DNA from: Actinokineospora spheciospongiae
GTDB lineage: Bacteria > Actinomycetota > Actinomycetes > Mycobacteriales > Pseudonocardiaceae
Reading direction: 5' to 3'
NCBI RefSeq assembly: GCF_000564855.1
Contig: NZ_AYXG01000004.1
Location: 1 to 64,000, forward strand
DNA length: 64,000 nt
In this document: piece by piece, positions 25,655-34,619 of the stretch
Position numbering within the stretch: the stretch's first letter is position 1
Layout: each line of letters begins with the position of its first letter
Program-made: the position numbers and the translations under genes
The notes under the pieces: generated by a model
Databases searched by the model: none
What the model was told of the DNA's origin: nothing
Seen by the model: only the letters and a program-made list of their open reading frames with translations

Positions 25655-28600
25655 CGGCTCTCATCACCGGTGCGGAGACGGCCGGATCGGCTGCGCGGCA
25701 AGGCCTTCCCGCCGTGGAAGGACGGTGGCAGCCGACCCGCGCCGGTGTCCTGAACAGTTGGAAGTGGACCGACGAGCGGTTCCACTTCGCGAACGGGTGG
25801 TTGGCCTTCATCGGGAGCAACGGATCCGGGAAGTCCCTGACGGCGTCCGGGCTCGTCACCGTCCTGCTGGACGGTGACACGTCCCAGGCCGCGCTCAACG
25901 TGTCGGGCAGCGCGGCGGGCACCCTGTTGAGCAGGCACACCGACAACAGGGAGAAGGAGGACAAGACCGGGGTGTGGTGGCTGGAGTACGGCCGGACCGA
26001 CCCCGACACCGCGACCACCGAATACGTGACCACCGGCCTGTGGCTGCGCTCCTCGGGACCCACCCTGCTGAGGGCGTTCTTCCTCGTGTCCGGCCGGGTC
26101 GGCCACGAGATCGAGCTGCAGCAGGATCGGAACCCGGTGGGCATCGAACGCATCAGCGAGCAGTTGGCGGCCCACGGCGGTGAGCTGTTCACCGACGCTG
26201 CCCGCCTGCGGACGAAAGCCGGGGCGGTGCTGCGGACGGTCAGCCCCCAGGGCGCCTATCGCGCGGCGGTGCGCCTGCGCCTCTTCGCGCCGCTCGATGA
26301 GGTCCAGTACGACGCCCTGCTCAGCGTCCTGCGGACGCTGCGCAGCGTCCGGACGGCCGAGAAGATCTCCGCCAAGGACATGCTCAGCGTGCTCACCGAC
26401 GCCCTTCCCGCGCTGGACCAGGTCAAGCTGGCGGAGATCGCGACGGCGATGCAGCGCATCGCCACCCAGGAGGCGCGCCTGGTCGCCACAAGGGACCAGG
26501 CGAGGAAGCTCACGAGGACCGACCGTGCCTACGACCGGTACCGGCAGGCGGTCGCGCTGGCCACCGCAGCGTCACTCCGGTCGGCCAACACCGAGTTCGA
26601 CAACCTGACCCGATCCGAGACGGCGGCGGAGAACGACCTCGCCCGGGCGACCGCCCGCGCGGACGACGGCAGGGAGGCGCTCATCCAGCGCAAGCAGGAA
26701 CGCTCCCAGTGGGAAGGCAAAGCGGGCGCCGCTGAGACCCTGCTCCGCAAGCACGCTGGGGCCGAACTCCCTTTCCGGGAACAACGCGCCCGAGAGCTGG
26801 ATGAGGCCGCCGAAGCGGCCGAACGCCGCGCGCGGACCGCGATCGACCAGGCCAGGGCCGGGGGAGCCAAGGCGGCCGAGACCGCCCGGGTGGCGGCGGA
26901 AGCGCAGCAGAGCGCGTCCGGCATCGCACACGAACTCGCCACGACCGGGAGACCGCTCGGAGCGGCGGGCGCGTTGGAGAACATGCTGGCCGCCACAGCG
27001 GGGCTGACACTCCCCGAGGCGCTGCTGCCGGACGCACCTGACGTGGAACTGGCCGTCGACGAGCTGGCAGTGGTCCCCCTGGTCTGGGTCGAGGCGCGCG
27101 AGGAGGCTGTGGAGAACGTGGTGACGGCGCTCGGCAAAGTCGGAACCGCCAACCAGTCGGCGGTCGACGCAGGCGAACGACTGCGCCTTTCGCAGGACAT
27201 CGCGGCCCAACGAGCCGACCAGCTCACCCGGCACACCGCGGATCGGGCCAAGGCCGAGCAGCACTTGACGGCCACGATCGCCGAGTGGCACCGGGGATGC
27301 GACCACTACCCACCGGTTCCGGACGACCTGCTCGCGCCGGATCTGGTCGACAACCGGGTCGACCCCGCCGGGCTCGCACACTGGCTGGCCCAGCAGACCG
27401 ACCGGATCAGGCAGGACATCGACGTCCCCGGGCACCGTGGGAGCAAACAGAGCGCCGACCGCGCCGCCGAGCAGGCGGTCGTGTTCGCCCAACAGCAGAA
27501 AGACAAAGCCAACACGGCCGCCGACGCCGTGACCGGGGCCCGACGGACCCTGGACGACCAAGTCCGTGAAGCCGATGACGAGGCGGACAGGGATGCCGCG
27601 GCGCTGGCGGACGCGGAGGCAGCGCACGGCCGTCGGGTCGAGGCCGCGCTGTCGAAGCGCCACGACCACTTCCTCGCGCTGCTCGACGACACCGGTGCCG
27701 CACTGGAGGCCCTCCGGCACTGGGAGCGAGAGGCCGAGCGCTGGCGGACCGGACTGCGCCACCTGAACGGGTCTGCTCTGACCATCCCGATCTCAGCGGC
27801 CACCCGCCTGTCGCGGGAACTTCGCGATGCCCGCCGCAGCGTCGCACAACCGGAACTGGAACAGTCCTCACCTGCGGTCCGCGTCGCGGGCAGCGCCCTG
27901 GAGATGCTCGCCGGGCACGACGACACCGCCCTGCGGTCGGCCGTGGCCAGCGCCGCCCAACAGACCGCGCGGCGCCTGCACGGGAAGGTCGTCGACGCCG
28001 ACAACGTCGTCAGGCGGCTTGGCCAGGAATCGGCCGCGGTGGAAGCCGACTTGGCCGAGGCACGGAAGGCGCCGTCCCCACCCCCCGCACCAGCGTGGCG
28101 GACCAGGTCGGACGGGCACCCCCTGTGGTCATTGGTCGATTTCCACGACGACGTGCCCACCGAGTTGCGCGATTACTGCGAGGGGGCCCTGCTCGCCGCC
28201 GGCATCCTCGACGCGGTGGTCACCGCCGACGGCCGGGCGCGCGTCGGCGACACGGTACTGGCAACCGACCGTCCAGCGGCAGACCGTTCACTCGCCGAGG
28301 TCCTGTTCCCCGAGCGCGATGCCGCAATCGAACCCGGTCGGATACAGGCCCTGCTGCGCGCGGTCGACCTCGTCGACGTCGAGGCGGGTGTGGAGGTGCG
28401 TTCCGGAGTCATCACCGCCGTCGCACCACCCGGCCACACGTCGCGCTTCATCGGCACGACGGCTCGGGAACGAGCCCGAGCAGCGCGGGTCGTCGAGCTG
28501 CAAACCCAGCTCGCTGTCCTCGAGGGTGCACTGGAAACAGCCACCACCGTTCTCCGACGATGCCAGGACGACGAGACCGAGGCCGCTGAGGAGCAGGCCA

Positions 28601-30699
28601 CCCTGCCCGGCTCCGCCCTGTGGCAACCGGCCCACGCAACAGCTCGGGCCACGAACGGTGTCGCCCAACGAGCAGACCGTGACGCCACCACGGAACAACA
28701 GCGGGCCGGAGCGGAACTCGACTCCGCACGCGAAGCGGCTTCGACCGCCCTGCGGCTCAGGGAGCGGAAGCTGTCAGCGGCCCACACCGCCTTCGACAAG
28801 GTGGTGGCCGCCGCCGAGAACGCGGCGAACGCCGCACAGGTGGCGTCGGACAAGGCAGAGGAGGTCAGGGCGACGGCGGCCGAGGCCGCCGCCGCCCTGC
28901 GGAACACGGTCGAGGAACAAGCCGGTGCCGACGAGGAGCGGCAGCGGTTTCCCTCGTCTCAGGCATTGACCGAGGCCAGGGCAGCGGAGGACGACGCGGA
29001 GCGCCGCTCGACCGACGCGCAGGCACAGGTCGTCGAGGCCACTGAGCGGTCCCGGCTCGCCAAGGACAGGTCGAGGCAGGAGATCACCGCCCTCAACCGG
29101 CTCGCCGACCTCGGCGGCGGGCGGATGCTGCCGACCGGGCACCCCGAGATCAAGAAGTTCCGAGACGACCTCCAGCGGCTGTCCCACATGGTCCGGTCCT
29201 GGCAACGGGTCGCCGAGCGGACCCTGCGCCTCTGCGAACAGGCCCGGGTGGCGACCGCCGCGTCGCTGGAGTGGGCAGAACACGCCGAGACGGAAAGGGC
29301 CTCGGCGGCCGAGGCCCGGGCCACCGCTGTGTCCGAGGCCGCCGCTGTCGCGGACCTGCGCAGGATGCATGGTGCCGACTACGAGCTGCTGCGCGAGAAC
29401 CACGACAAGGCCAGGCGGGCATTGGAGGCCGCTGTCAAGGCGGTGGAGGACACCACCAACGACATCCATGGGGCAGAACTCGCAGAGGAAAGAGCCCGCG
29501 CCACTCTGGACGGGATCGCCCCTCGCCGCGCCGACGCCGAGCAGGAACGGGGACGGTGCCTGGACCGCGTGCACCTGCTGGTCGAGGAATCCTTCGCGAA
29601 GGTGGAGGACGGCGTCCCGGTCGACGACTCCGGCAGACCCGCCAACCTCACCGCCGCGTTGACCTGGAGCACACGGTTGCTGGACGACCAGCCGCGTGGG
29701 CAGTCCCGCGAGGACCTGGCCCGAGCGGTCGAGGCCCACCGGTCCCGCTTGGAGGCGGAGGCGAAGCGGGTCAGCGCCGAACTCACCCGCTACGACCGGC
29801 AGGTGACGCTGCAGACGATCCCCCGCACGGACTGGCGTCGAGCCGTCGTCGCCGCGCCGGAGGCCCTCGTCGGCGAGGACCTGCACACGACGGTCACCAC
29901 CTTGGAGCAGACCGCGGAGCAACTCGAGTCCGACCTGCGCGACGATGTCAAGATCACGCTGAAGACCAGCATGTTCACCGCGCTGCGGCGGGACATCGCC
30001 ACGCGACGCGCCGCCGCACAGGAGCTCGTCCGACAGATCAGCTCCACCTTGGAGGGAGTTCGGACGGGAGTGGCCAGGGTGGGCGTCAAGGTCGAGTGGG
30101 CTGTGCGCGACGATCCAGACGCGAAGCGAATGGTCGGCCTCATCAACGCCATACCCTCCGACGACACCTTCCAACAGATGTATGACGTGCTGCGGCAGCG
30201 CTTGGAAGACGCCACCGGGGACACATGGGAAGCGCGCGTCGCGCACACCTTCGACTACCGCATGTGGCACGAGTGGCGCATCGACGTCACCCACGCGTCC
30301 TTCAGCGACGGCACCACCGAGGTCTTCCGCAGGCTCAAACCGCGTTCCAACCCGCTCGCCATGTTCAGCACCGGCGAGATGCGCCTGGCCACGATGCTCC
30401 CGCTGCTCGCCGCGGCGTGGTCGACCTACGAGGCACCCGGCTACCAGGGGCCGCGCCTGCTGTTCGTCGACGAGGTCAACGCCGCGTTCGACCCGCAGAA
30501 CGTCCGCAAGCTCCTGGCCCTCCTGCGCGAATGGGAGTTCGACGTTCTGGCCACCGCGCCGGAGATGAGCGCCATGCTCAAGGCGGAGGCGGAACAGGTG
30601 ATGATCGCGCAGGTGACCCAGATGGGCCGCATGCGGGTGTCGGTGCCCTGGCTGTGGAGCGGATCGGGCCAGCCCGTTCTGGTGGAGGGCACCGCATGA
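25651..30699 (+). CDS. jetC: Wadjet SMC-like ATPase JetC (TIGR02680)
   Basis: 1682 aa, the long SMC/MukB-like protein of this system. Walker A GSNGSGKSLTA is near residue 53, two very long Ala/Glu/Arg-rich coiled-coil arms flank a central globular hinge (about 830-940), and the C-terminal head has STGEMRLATMLPLL (signature, about 1573) and LLFVDEVNAAFDP (Walker B, about 1603). GTG at 25651 overlaps jetB and has AAGGAGG six bases upstream. JetC drives ATP-dependent DNA loop extrusion that senses small circular DNA. The frame extending back to 25159 is jetB sequence in another phase. Confidence 0.9.
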   Translation: MTALITGAETAGSAARQGLPAVEGRWQPTRAGVLNSWKWTDERFHFANGWLAFIGSNGSGKSLTASGLVTVLLDGDTSQAALNVSGSAAGTLLSRHTDNREKEDKTGVWWLEYGRTDPDTATTEYVTTGLWLRSSGPTLLRAFFLVSGRVGHEIELQQDRNPVGIERISEQLAAHGGELFTDAARLRTKAGAVLRTVSPQGAYRAAVRLRLFAPLDEVQYDALLSVLRTLRSVRTAEKISAKDMLSVLTDALPALDQVKLAEIATAMQRIATQEARLVATRDQARKLTRTDRAYDRYRQAVALATAASLRSANTEFDNLTRSETAAENDLARATARADDGREALIQRKQERSQWEGKAGAAETLLRKHAGAELPFREQRARELDEAAEAAERRARTAIDQARAGGAKAAETARVAAEAQQSASGIAHELATTGRPLGAAGALENMLAATAGLTLPEALLPDAPDVELAVDELAVVPLVWVEAREEAVENVVTALGKVGTANQSAVDAGERLRLSQDIAAQRADQLTRHTADRAKAEQHLTATIAEWHRGCDHYPPVPDDLLAPDLVDNRVDPAGLAHWLAQQTDRIRQDIDVPGHRGSKQSADRAAEQAVVFAQQQKDKANTAADAVTGARRTLDDQVREADDEADRDAAALADAEAAHGRRVEAALSKRHDHFLALLDDTGAALEALRHWEREAERWRTGLRHLNGSALTIPISAATRLSRELRDARRSVAQPELEQSSPAVRVAGSALEMLAGHDDTALRSAVASAAQQTARRLHGKVVDADNVVRRLGQESAAVEADLAEARKAPSPPPAPAWRTRSDGHPLWSLVDFHDDVPTELRDYCEGALLAAGILDAVVTADGRARVGDTVLATDRPAADRSLAEVLFPERDAAIEPGRIQALLRAVDLVDVEAGVEVRSGVITAVAPPGHTSRFIGTTARERARAARVVELQTQLAVLEGALETATTVLRRCQDDETEAAEEQATLPGSALWQPAHATARATNGVAQRADRDATTEQQRAGAELDSAREAASTALRLRERKLSAAHTAFDKVVAAAENAANAAQVASDKAEEVRATAAEAAAALRNTVEEQAGADEERQRFPSSQALTEARAAEDDAERRSTDAQAQVVEATERSRLAKDRSRQEITALNRLADLGGGRMLPTGHPEIKKFRDDLQRLSHMVRSWQRVAERTLRLCEQARVATAASLEWAEHAETERASAAEARATAVSEAAAVADLRRMHGADYELLRENHDKARRALEAAVKAVEDTTNDIHGAELAEERARATLDGIAPRRADAEQERGRCLDRVHLLVEESFAKVEDGVPVDDSGRPANLTAALTWSTRLLDDQPRGQSREDLARAVEAHRSRLEAEAKRVSAELTRYDRQVTLQTIPRTDWRRAVVAAPEALVGEDLHTTVTTLEQTAEQLESDLRDDVKITLKTSMFTALRRDIATRRAAAQELVRQISSTLEGVRTGVARVGVKVEWAVRDDPDAKRMVGLINAIPSDDTFQQMYDVLRQRLEDATGDTWEARVAHTFDYRMWHEWRIDVTHASFSDGTTEVFRRLKPRSNPLAMFSTGEMRLATMLPLLAAAWSTYEAPGYQGPRLLFVDEVNAAFDPQNVRKLLALLREWEFDVLATAPEMSAMLKAEAEQVMIAQVTQMGRMRVSVPWLWSGSGQPVLVEGTA

Positions 30700-31946
30700 C
30701 CGACGCCGTGCCGGAGGTGGTCCGGGTGCTCGCCGAGGACGCGGACCTCGTGCCGCTGTGGCAGGCGGTCCACAGGAGACTGTGCGCGGGAGACGCCCCG
30801 GACAGACTCGCAACCGTGAAGGTCGACGGCATGTCCTCGGCGGGCATCGCGGTGCTGCGCGGACTCCTGGACACCACCACCCGCCGGACTCGGGGCAGCT
30901 CGGCCGTCCAGAGCGTCGGTGGAGTCACTCGCGTACCGCTGCGGGAGTTCCTCACCACAGTGGGAGTCGCGGCCGCCCAGCTCCAGCTCCTCGTGGAGGT
31001 GGCCGTGGGCCGTGCGGTGGTGAACCGGGCACACGAACGCGCGGCAGGCACTACCGCCCGCCGGGCACTGTGGGCGACCGTGGAGACGAACCTGGCCGCT
31101 GTCCCCTCGTTGGCCCGGCGGATCAGGGCGGCAGGTGTCTCCGAACCCGACATCCCGCTGATCGAGGCGCAGTCCGAGCAGCTCGGCGCGGCCCTGGCAC
31201 GCATCGCCACCCTGCGAGCACCCGTGTCCTTGGCCAAGTTGGCGCACGATTGCGCGGGCACTCCCCACGCCTTCGACCTCGGTACCCTCACAGGCAGACG
31301 CCTCGTGGAGGCGATCGCGGAAGTGCGCGCCGAAGCAGTACCGGAACGTCCGGACGCCGTGCGCGCCATGCTGGCCCGAGCCCGTGTCCTGGCCGACCGA
31401 CTCTCAACCTCCGTGCTGTTGCTCAACGTCTGGGCCACTGGGCCCGGAGTGGTCGACCAGCGACTGCGACTGGGCGGCGGTCCCGTTCCGGTGACGCTGT
31501 ACGACCTCACCGTGAACCCGCCAATCCTCGGCTCCGCCCCCCTGCTGGTCGTCGAGAATCCCTCGGTCCTCGAAGCGGCAATGGCGGCTGGCCACACCGC
31601 TCCGCTGGCATGCACTAGTGGACATCTGGGCGCCGTCGATCATACGTTTCTGCAGCGAGCCGTCGAATGCGGAGTACCTTTGTCCTACGCTGGTGACATT
31701 GATCGAGACGGGCTAATCATTGCTCGCCAAGTGCACCAGTTCTATGGAGCCGCCATCATGGGCATGGACGCGGACATTGTTCGACGAGCGGGCAGGCACG
31801 CGTCGGTAACACCGTTGGGGCCTCTGCCCGACGGAGTGTCACCCGGCTTGGCGTCCGCGCTGGCGGTCACAAGAAGGGCTGTTTTTCAGGAGAATGATGT
31901 GGTGCTGGATCGTCTATTGGCGCGAAAACAACCAAAGCAACAATGA
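30696..31946 (+). CDS. jetD: Wadjet nuclease JetD (DUF2399/TIGR02679, TOPRIM)
   Basis: 416 aa. The C-terminal TOPRIM fold shows the Glu of LLVVENPSVL (about 288) and the D-x-D of YAGDIDRDG (about 333), the metal site of the topoisomerase VI/Spo11-like DUF2399 nucleases that cut plasmid DNA after loop extrusion. ATG overlaps jetC (ATGA). From about 31610 to the stop, G/C at third positions falls visibly and rarer codons appear (e.g. CAT ACG TTT, CTA ATC ATT), although the TOPRIM motifs are intact, suggesting a mosaic 3' end. It closes the defence block. Confidence 0.87.
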   Translation: MTDAVPEVVRVLAEDADLVPLWQAVHRRLCAGDAPDRLATVKVDGMSSAGIAVLRGLLDTTTRRTRGSSAVQSVGGVTRVPLREFLTTVGVAAAQLQLLVEVAVGRAVVNRAHERAAGTTARRALWATVETNLAAVPSLARRIRAAGVSEPDIPLIEAQSEQLGAALARIATLRAPVSLAKLAHDCAGTPHAFDLGTLTGRRLVEAIAEVRAEAVPERPDAVRAMLARARVLADRLSTSVLLLNVWATGPGVVDQRLRLGGGPVPVTLYDLTVNPPILGSAPLLVVENPSVLEAAMAAGHTAPLACTSGHLGAVDHTFLQRAVECGVPLSYAGDIDRDGLIIARQVHQFYGAAIMGMDADIVRRAGRHASVTPLGPLPDGVSPGLASALAVTRRAVFQENDVVLDRLLARKQPKQQ

Positions 31947-32484
31947 TCCACTATCCTGGATAGGTTGCGCTAACAGAAATGAGTTGTCGCTGATCGCGGG
32001 TTGGCGCACTTGATTTGGTGAATATCCCGACAAGCGATCTCACCGTCTTAATGTGAGGCGCTGCGTCAGGGGCCTTACCCGTCACCCCGAGGTAGGTGAC
32101 GAGTTCCCTGATTCAGCGCTGGTAGACGACCCTACTTTTTGCTGTCGTCGAAGTTCAGCAAGGCGGCGTTCACCAGACTAATCCGGGTAGGTCGCGTGGC
32201 GCTCGGCCACGTACTCCGGACTCAGTGATTTCAGCAAGGAACCGAGGACGATTCCCCGGTGCCCTTGGTGCGACGGCTGAATAGCCCTCAGGTTACCGGC
32301 CCGTCAGGTTCGCGCCCTGTCTCGGGCCATCATCAGGCGAGACACCTGACAGACGCACAAATGCCCCTGCTCTGACCAGGGCAAACGGTCGCTGTGGTCG
32401 CGGTGTGGTCGCATGGCGCGCACGCTCGGTGCGGGCGGCCTGTCGTGGGCCGCCGACAGGACCATTCGAGCCGAGGAGTGCGTG
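31947..32484 (+). other. gene-free interval between jetD and the integrase gene
   Basis: 538 nt, lower in GC than its surroundings, with no supported gene. It holds a small hairpin (GTCACC at 32081 with GGTGAC at 32095), a TGCCC/GGGCA hairpin at 32362-32383, and a pair of 9-bp direct repeats at 32393-32412. An in-phase extension of the integrase frame to 32413 lacks a ribosome site. Confidence 0.5.
32393..32412. repeat. paired TGTGGTCGC sites, probable integrase arm sites (left)
   Basis: TGTGGTCGC occurs at 32393-32401 and 32404-32412, an 11-bp period. The same 9-mer occurs twice in inverse at 33659-33667 and 33670-33678, again 11 bp apart. The four sites bracket the integrase gene, which suggests arm-type binding sites or autoregulatory operators. 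Confidence 0.55.
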
Positions 32485-33687
32485 ATGAAGAGTCCGACAC
32501 GGGGAAGGGTCTACCGCCGGTGTGCCTGCCGGGGTTCTGATGGGCGGCAGCGGGGTGCGAGATGTCCGAAGTTGGGGACCAGGGGGCATGGCCGTTGGTC
32601 GTTCGCGGTGGACTTGGCGACGGTGGACACTGCCCGGAAGACGATGCGTCGCGGCGGGTTCGCGACGCGTCGGGATGCGGAGTCCGCTTTGGGGAAGGTG
32701 TTGGAGTACGAGCGCAGCGGTCTGCATGTGGATGACCGGGAGACGGTGGCCGAGTACCTGCGCCGGTGGTTGCAGGTCAAGGCATTGGAGCTCAAGCCGA
32801 CCACGATGGCCGGGTACGAGGACTACGTGGCCAAGGACCTGGTCCCGGCGCTCGGGGCGCTGCGGTTAGAGGAACTCAGCCATCGGCACATCGCGTTGTA
32901 CATCCGCGACCAGCTCGGACGCGACCGCGGTGCGACCACCTTGCGCCGGTGCGTGGCCACCCTGTCCAGCGCGTTGGGCGACGCGGTCCGTCAGCACCGC
33001 CTGTCTCACAACCCGGCCCGGTACGCGACGGTGCCCCGGTCGCCGAAGTACGAGCCGGTGTGCTGGACACCGGCCGAGGCGGCCCGTTTCCTGCGCTACT
33101 GCGCCGACCAGGGCGACAGGCTGACGAACCTCTTCGAGGTGCTCGTCGGCACCGGCCTGCGCAAGGGAGAGGCTCTGGCCCTGCACTGGGAGGACGTGAA
33201 CCTCGACGACGGTGTACTCCTGGTCCGCCACACCCTGTCGAACATCAACAACACCACCCCGGTCTTTACCGCCCCGAAGACCAAGTCCAGTCACGCGTGG
33301 GTCTGCCTCTCACCCCGCGTCACCGCCGCCTTCCGGGACCAAGCGACCCGACAACCCGGCCGGGACCTGGTTTTCACCCGCGAGAATGGCCAGCCACTGC
33401 GCCCCGAGTACGTGCTGCGCCACTTCCACGCCCTCACCGCCGAGACGGGTCTGCCCAGGATCCGGGTCCACGACCTCCGCCACTTCGCCGCGACAACCAT
33501 GATCAGTGCCAACGTTCCGCTGGCCATGGTCTCGAAGACACTGCGACACTCCACGGTCTCGACCACCACGCAGGTCTACACCCACCTGCTGCTGCCCGCA
33601 GCCCAACAAGCCGTCGGGGCCATCGCCGACGCCCTCGACAATGCCGGGCAGGAATCAGGCGACCACACTGCGACCACAAACCCGTAA
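32485..33687 (+). CDS. tyrosine site-specific recombinase (integrase)
   Basis: 400-aa phage/ICE-type integrase. N-terminal SAM-like arm and core-binding domain (TVAEYLRRWLQVKALELKP), then catalytic Arg in TGLRKGEAL (about 225), HDLRH (about 329) and the nucleophile Tyr in TQVYTHLL (about 364). ATG at 32485 has GAGGAG seven bases upstream. It lies just before a tRNA-Pro(GGG) 3' fragment, its likely target. It would integrate and excise the mobile region to which it belongs. The cysteine-bearing N-terminus (RRCACRG) is typical of actinomycete integrases. Confidence 0.93.
   Translation: MKSPTRGRVYRRCACRGSDGRQRGARCPKLGTRGHGRWSFAVDLATVDTARKTMRRGGFATRRDAESALGKVLEYERSGLHVDDRETVAEYLRRWLQVKALELKPTTMAGYEDYVAKDLVPALGALRLEELSHRHIALYIRDQLGRDRGATTLRRCVATLSSALGDAVRQHRLSHNPARYATVPRSPKYEPVCWTPAEAARFLRYCADQGDRLTNLFEVLVGTGLRKGEALALHWEDVNLDDGVLLVRHTLSNINNTTPVFTAPKTKSSHAWVCLSPRVTAAFRDQATRQPGRDLVFTRENGQPLRPEYVLRHFHALTAETGLPRIRVHDLRHFAATTMISANVPLAMVSKTLRHSTVSTTTQVYTHLLLPAAQQAVGAIADALDNAGQESGDHTATTNP
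33659..33678. repeat. paired GCGACCACA sites, probable integrase arm sites (right)
   Basis: Two copies (33659-33667, 33670-33678) of the exact reverse complement of the left pair, with the same 11-bp period. They overlap the last integrase codons and lie 60 bp from the tRNA core. Being inside coding sequence, the match could be partly constrained by codons. Confidence 0.55.
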
Positions 33688-33692
33688 AATGA

Positions 33693-33730
33693 GACCAGCG
33701 GGCTTGTCCGTGAGGACAAACCCGCTGGTC
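33693..33730 (+). terminator. integrase terminator hairpin
   Basis: A 17-nt stem with one mismatch pairs 33693-33709 with 33714-33730 around the tetraloop GTGA. It begins five bases after the integrase stop codon and ends just before the tRNA fragment. Confidence 0.75.
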
Positions 33731-33737
33731 ACGGCCG

Positions 33738-33778
33738 TCGGGCTGACAGGATTCGAACCTGCGACCCCTTGACCCCCA
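33738..33778 (-). other. tRNA-Pro(GGG) 3' fragment, attachment-site core
   Basis: On the minus strand these 41 bases match the tRNA-Pro(GGG) gene from the anticodon loop (TGGGGGTCAAG) through the variable region, the T arm (GGTTCGAATCC) and the acceptor 3' strand (CAGCCCGA). The sequence beyond 33778 does not continue the anticodon or D arms, so it is a displaced fragment, not a working tRNA. Such fragments are left by integrases that use tRNA 3' ends. Confidence 0.8.
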
Positions 33779-34271
33779 CCTGCGTAAATGCGAATTCGGC
33801 CATCCGCTTCGTGGTGGTTGGCGTCGCCTGGGCGCACTTTGCGCCTCTTGGGATAAGCTCAGATCTCCCATTTGCTTCTTCTCATCGGCATAGTCGGCTT
33901 TGCTGTTGTCCAGCGCTTGGACCGTACATACCGAGTCGACTTCGTCAACCTTCACTCGGCACCGCTCATCGCTCTGCGGCAGTGCGGAGGCTCTGGGGCG
34001 CCGCGACGGGTCGGCCTTGACCGCTCGGCCCAGGCAGGTGCGGTAGTCATCTGCAACGGTGGGTTGGGTCATGACCACCGTTGCCGTCGAGACCGGTTGA
34101 CACTGTGACAGTAGGACGAGCAGGGCACCTCCGCCTGTCGGCGAACTCCATGGACACCGCTGCTAACGCTGTGGTGAGACTTGAGTCACACGTTGTGTGG
34201 TTTCGACGGTGTCGACGAGATGAACAGTGCAATAGGCCCGAGAGGCGCACCATGGATATGAAGGAGAACCC
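33779..34271. other. interval without a supported gene, possible cut antisense frame
   Basis: A minus-strand frame starting at ATG 34072 gives about 100 plausible residues (MTQPTVADDYRTCLGRAVK, then AQALDNSKADYADEKKQ-like charged sequence) but reads straight through the tRNA fragment into antisense integrase DNA. If real it is a gene truncated by integration. Codon bias is mediocre. The final 60 nt before 34272 carry the AAGGAG site of the next gene. Confidence 0.3.
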
Positions 34272-34619
34272 GTGCAAGCCGACCCCGCTGGCGGCAGGGA
34301 CCCCCTCGTAATTGACGCAAGCGGCCGCGGCCGCCTTGCCCGGCTCGTCGACGCCGTGATCACCGCCCGTACCGGGCTGCATCAGGCTCGCGACCGCGGC
34401 GACACTGCCATCGGTTTGGCCGACACGGTTGGCCAGCACGGCGGCCGGTTTGAGGCCACATTCACCGAACCGGACGGGGCGTGCTGGTCGATGTCCTACG
34501 ACGTCCCCGGCGCCCCGCAGACCGCGACCGCGCAGACCCTGCCCGTCCCGCGGCCCGGCCTTGGAGCCGAGATTGGGTCCGAGCTGCGAGAGATCGAGTC
34601 GGGGGACGCTCTCCGGTGA
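34272..34619 (+). CDS. small hypothetical protein preceding a sigma factor gene
   Basis: 115 aa from GTG 34272, five bases after AAGGAG. The N-terminal half is helical (GRGRLARLVDAVITARTGLHQARDRGDTAIGLAD region), and the middle has an aromatic strand pair (FEATFTEPDGACWSMSYDV). The family is unknown. Its stop overlaps the sigma-factor GTG by four bases, so it may be a regulator or cofactor of that sigma factor. No membrane segment, so it is not a classical membrane anti-sigma factor. Confidence 0.6.
   Translation: MQADPAGGRDPLVIDASGRGRLARLVDAVITARTGLHQARDRGDTAIGLADTVGQHGGRFEATFTEPDGACWSMSYDVPGAPQTATAQTLPVPRPGLGAEIGSELREIESGDALR

Noticed and set aside
28774-30813. 679-aa minus-strand frame opposite jetC
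   Set aside because: Shadow of the coiled-coil and ATPase head coding region of jetC.
31947-32484. small gene between jetD and the integrase
   Set aside because: No frame longer than a few dozen codons with a ribosome site or coding bias; the integrase extension to 32413 lacks an initiation signal.
33738-33810. functional tRNA-Pro gene
   Set aside because: D arm and 5' acceptor strand are absent; only the part from the anticodon loop to the 3' end is present.
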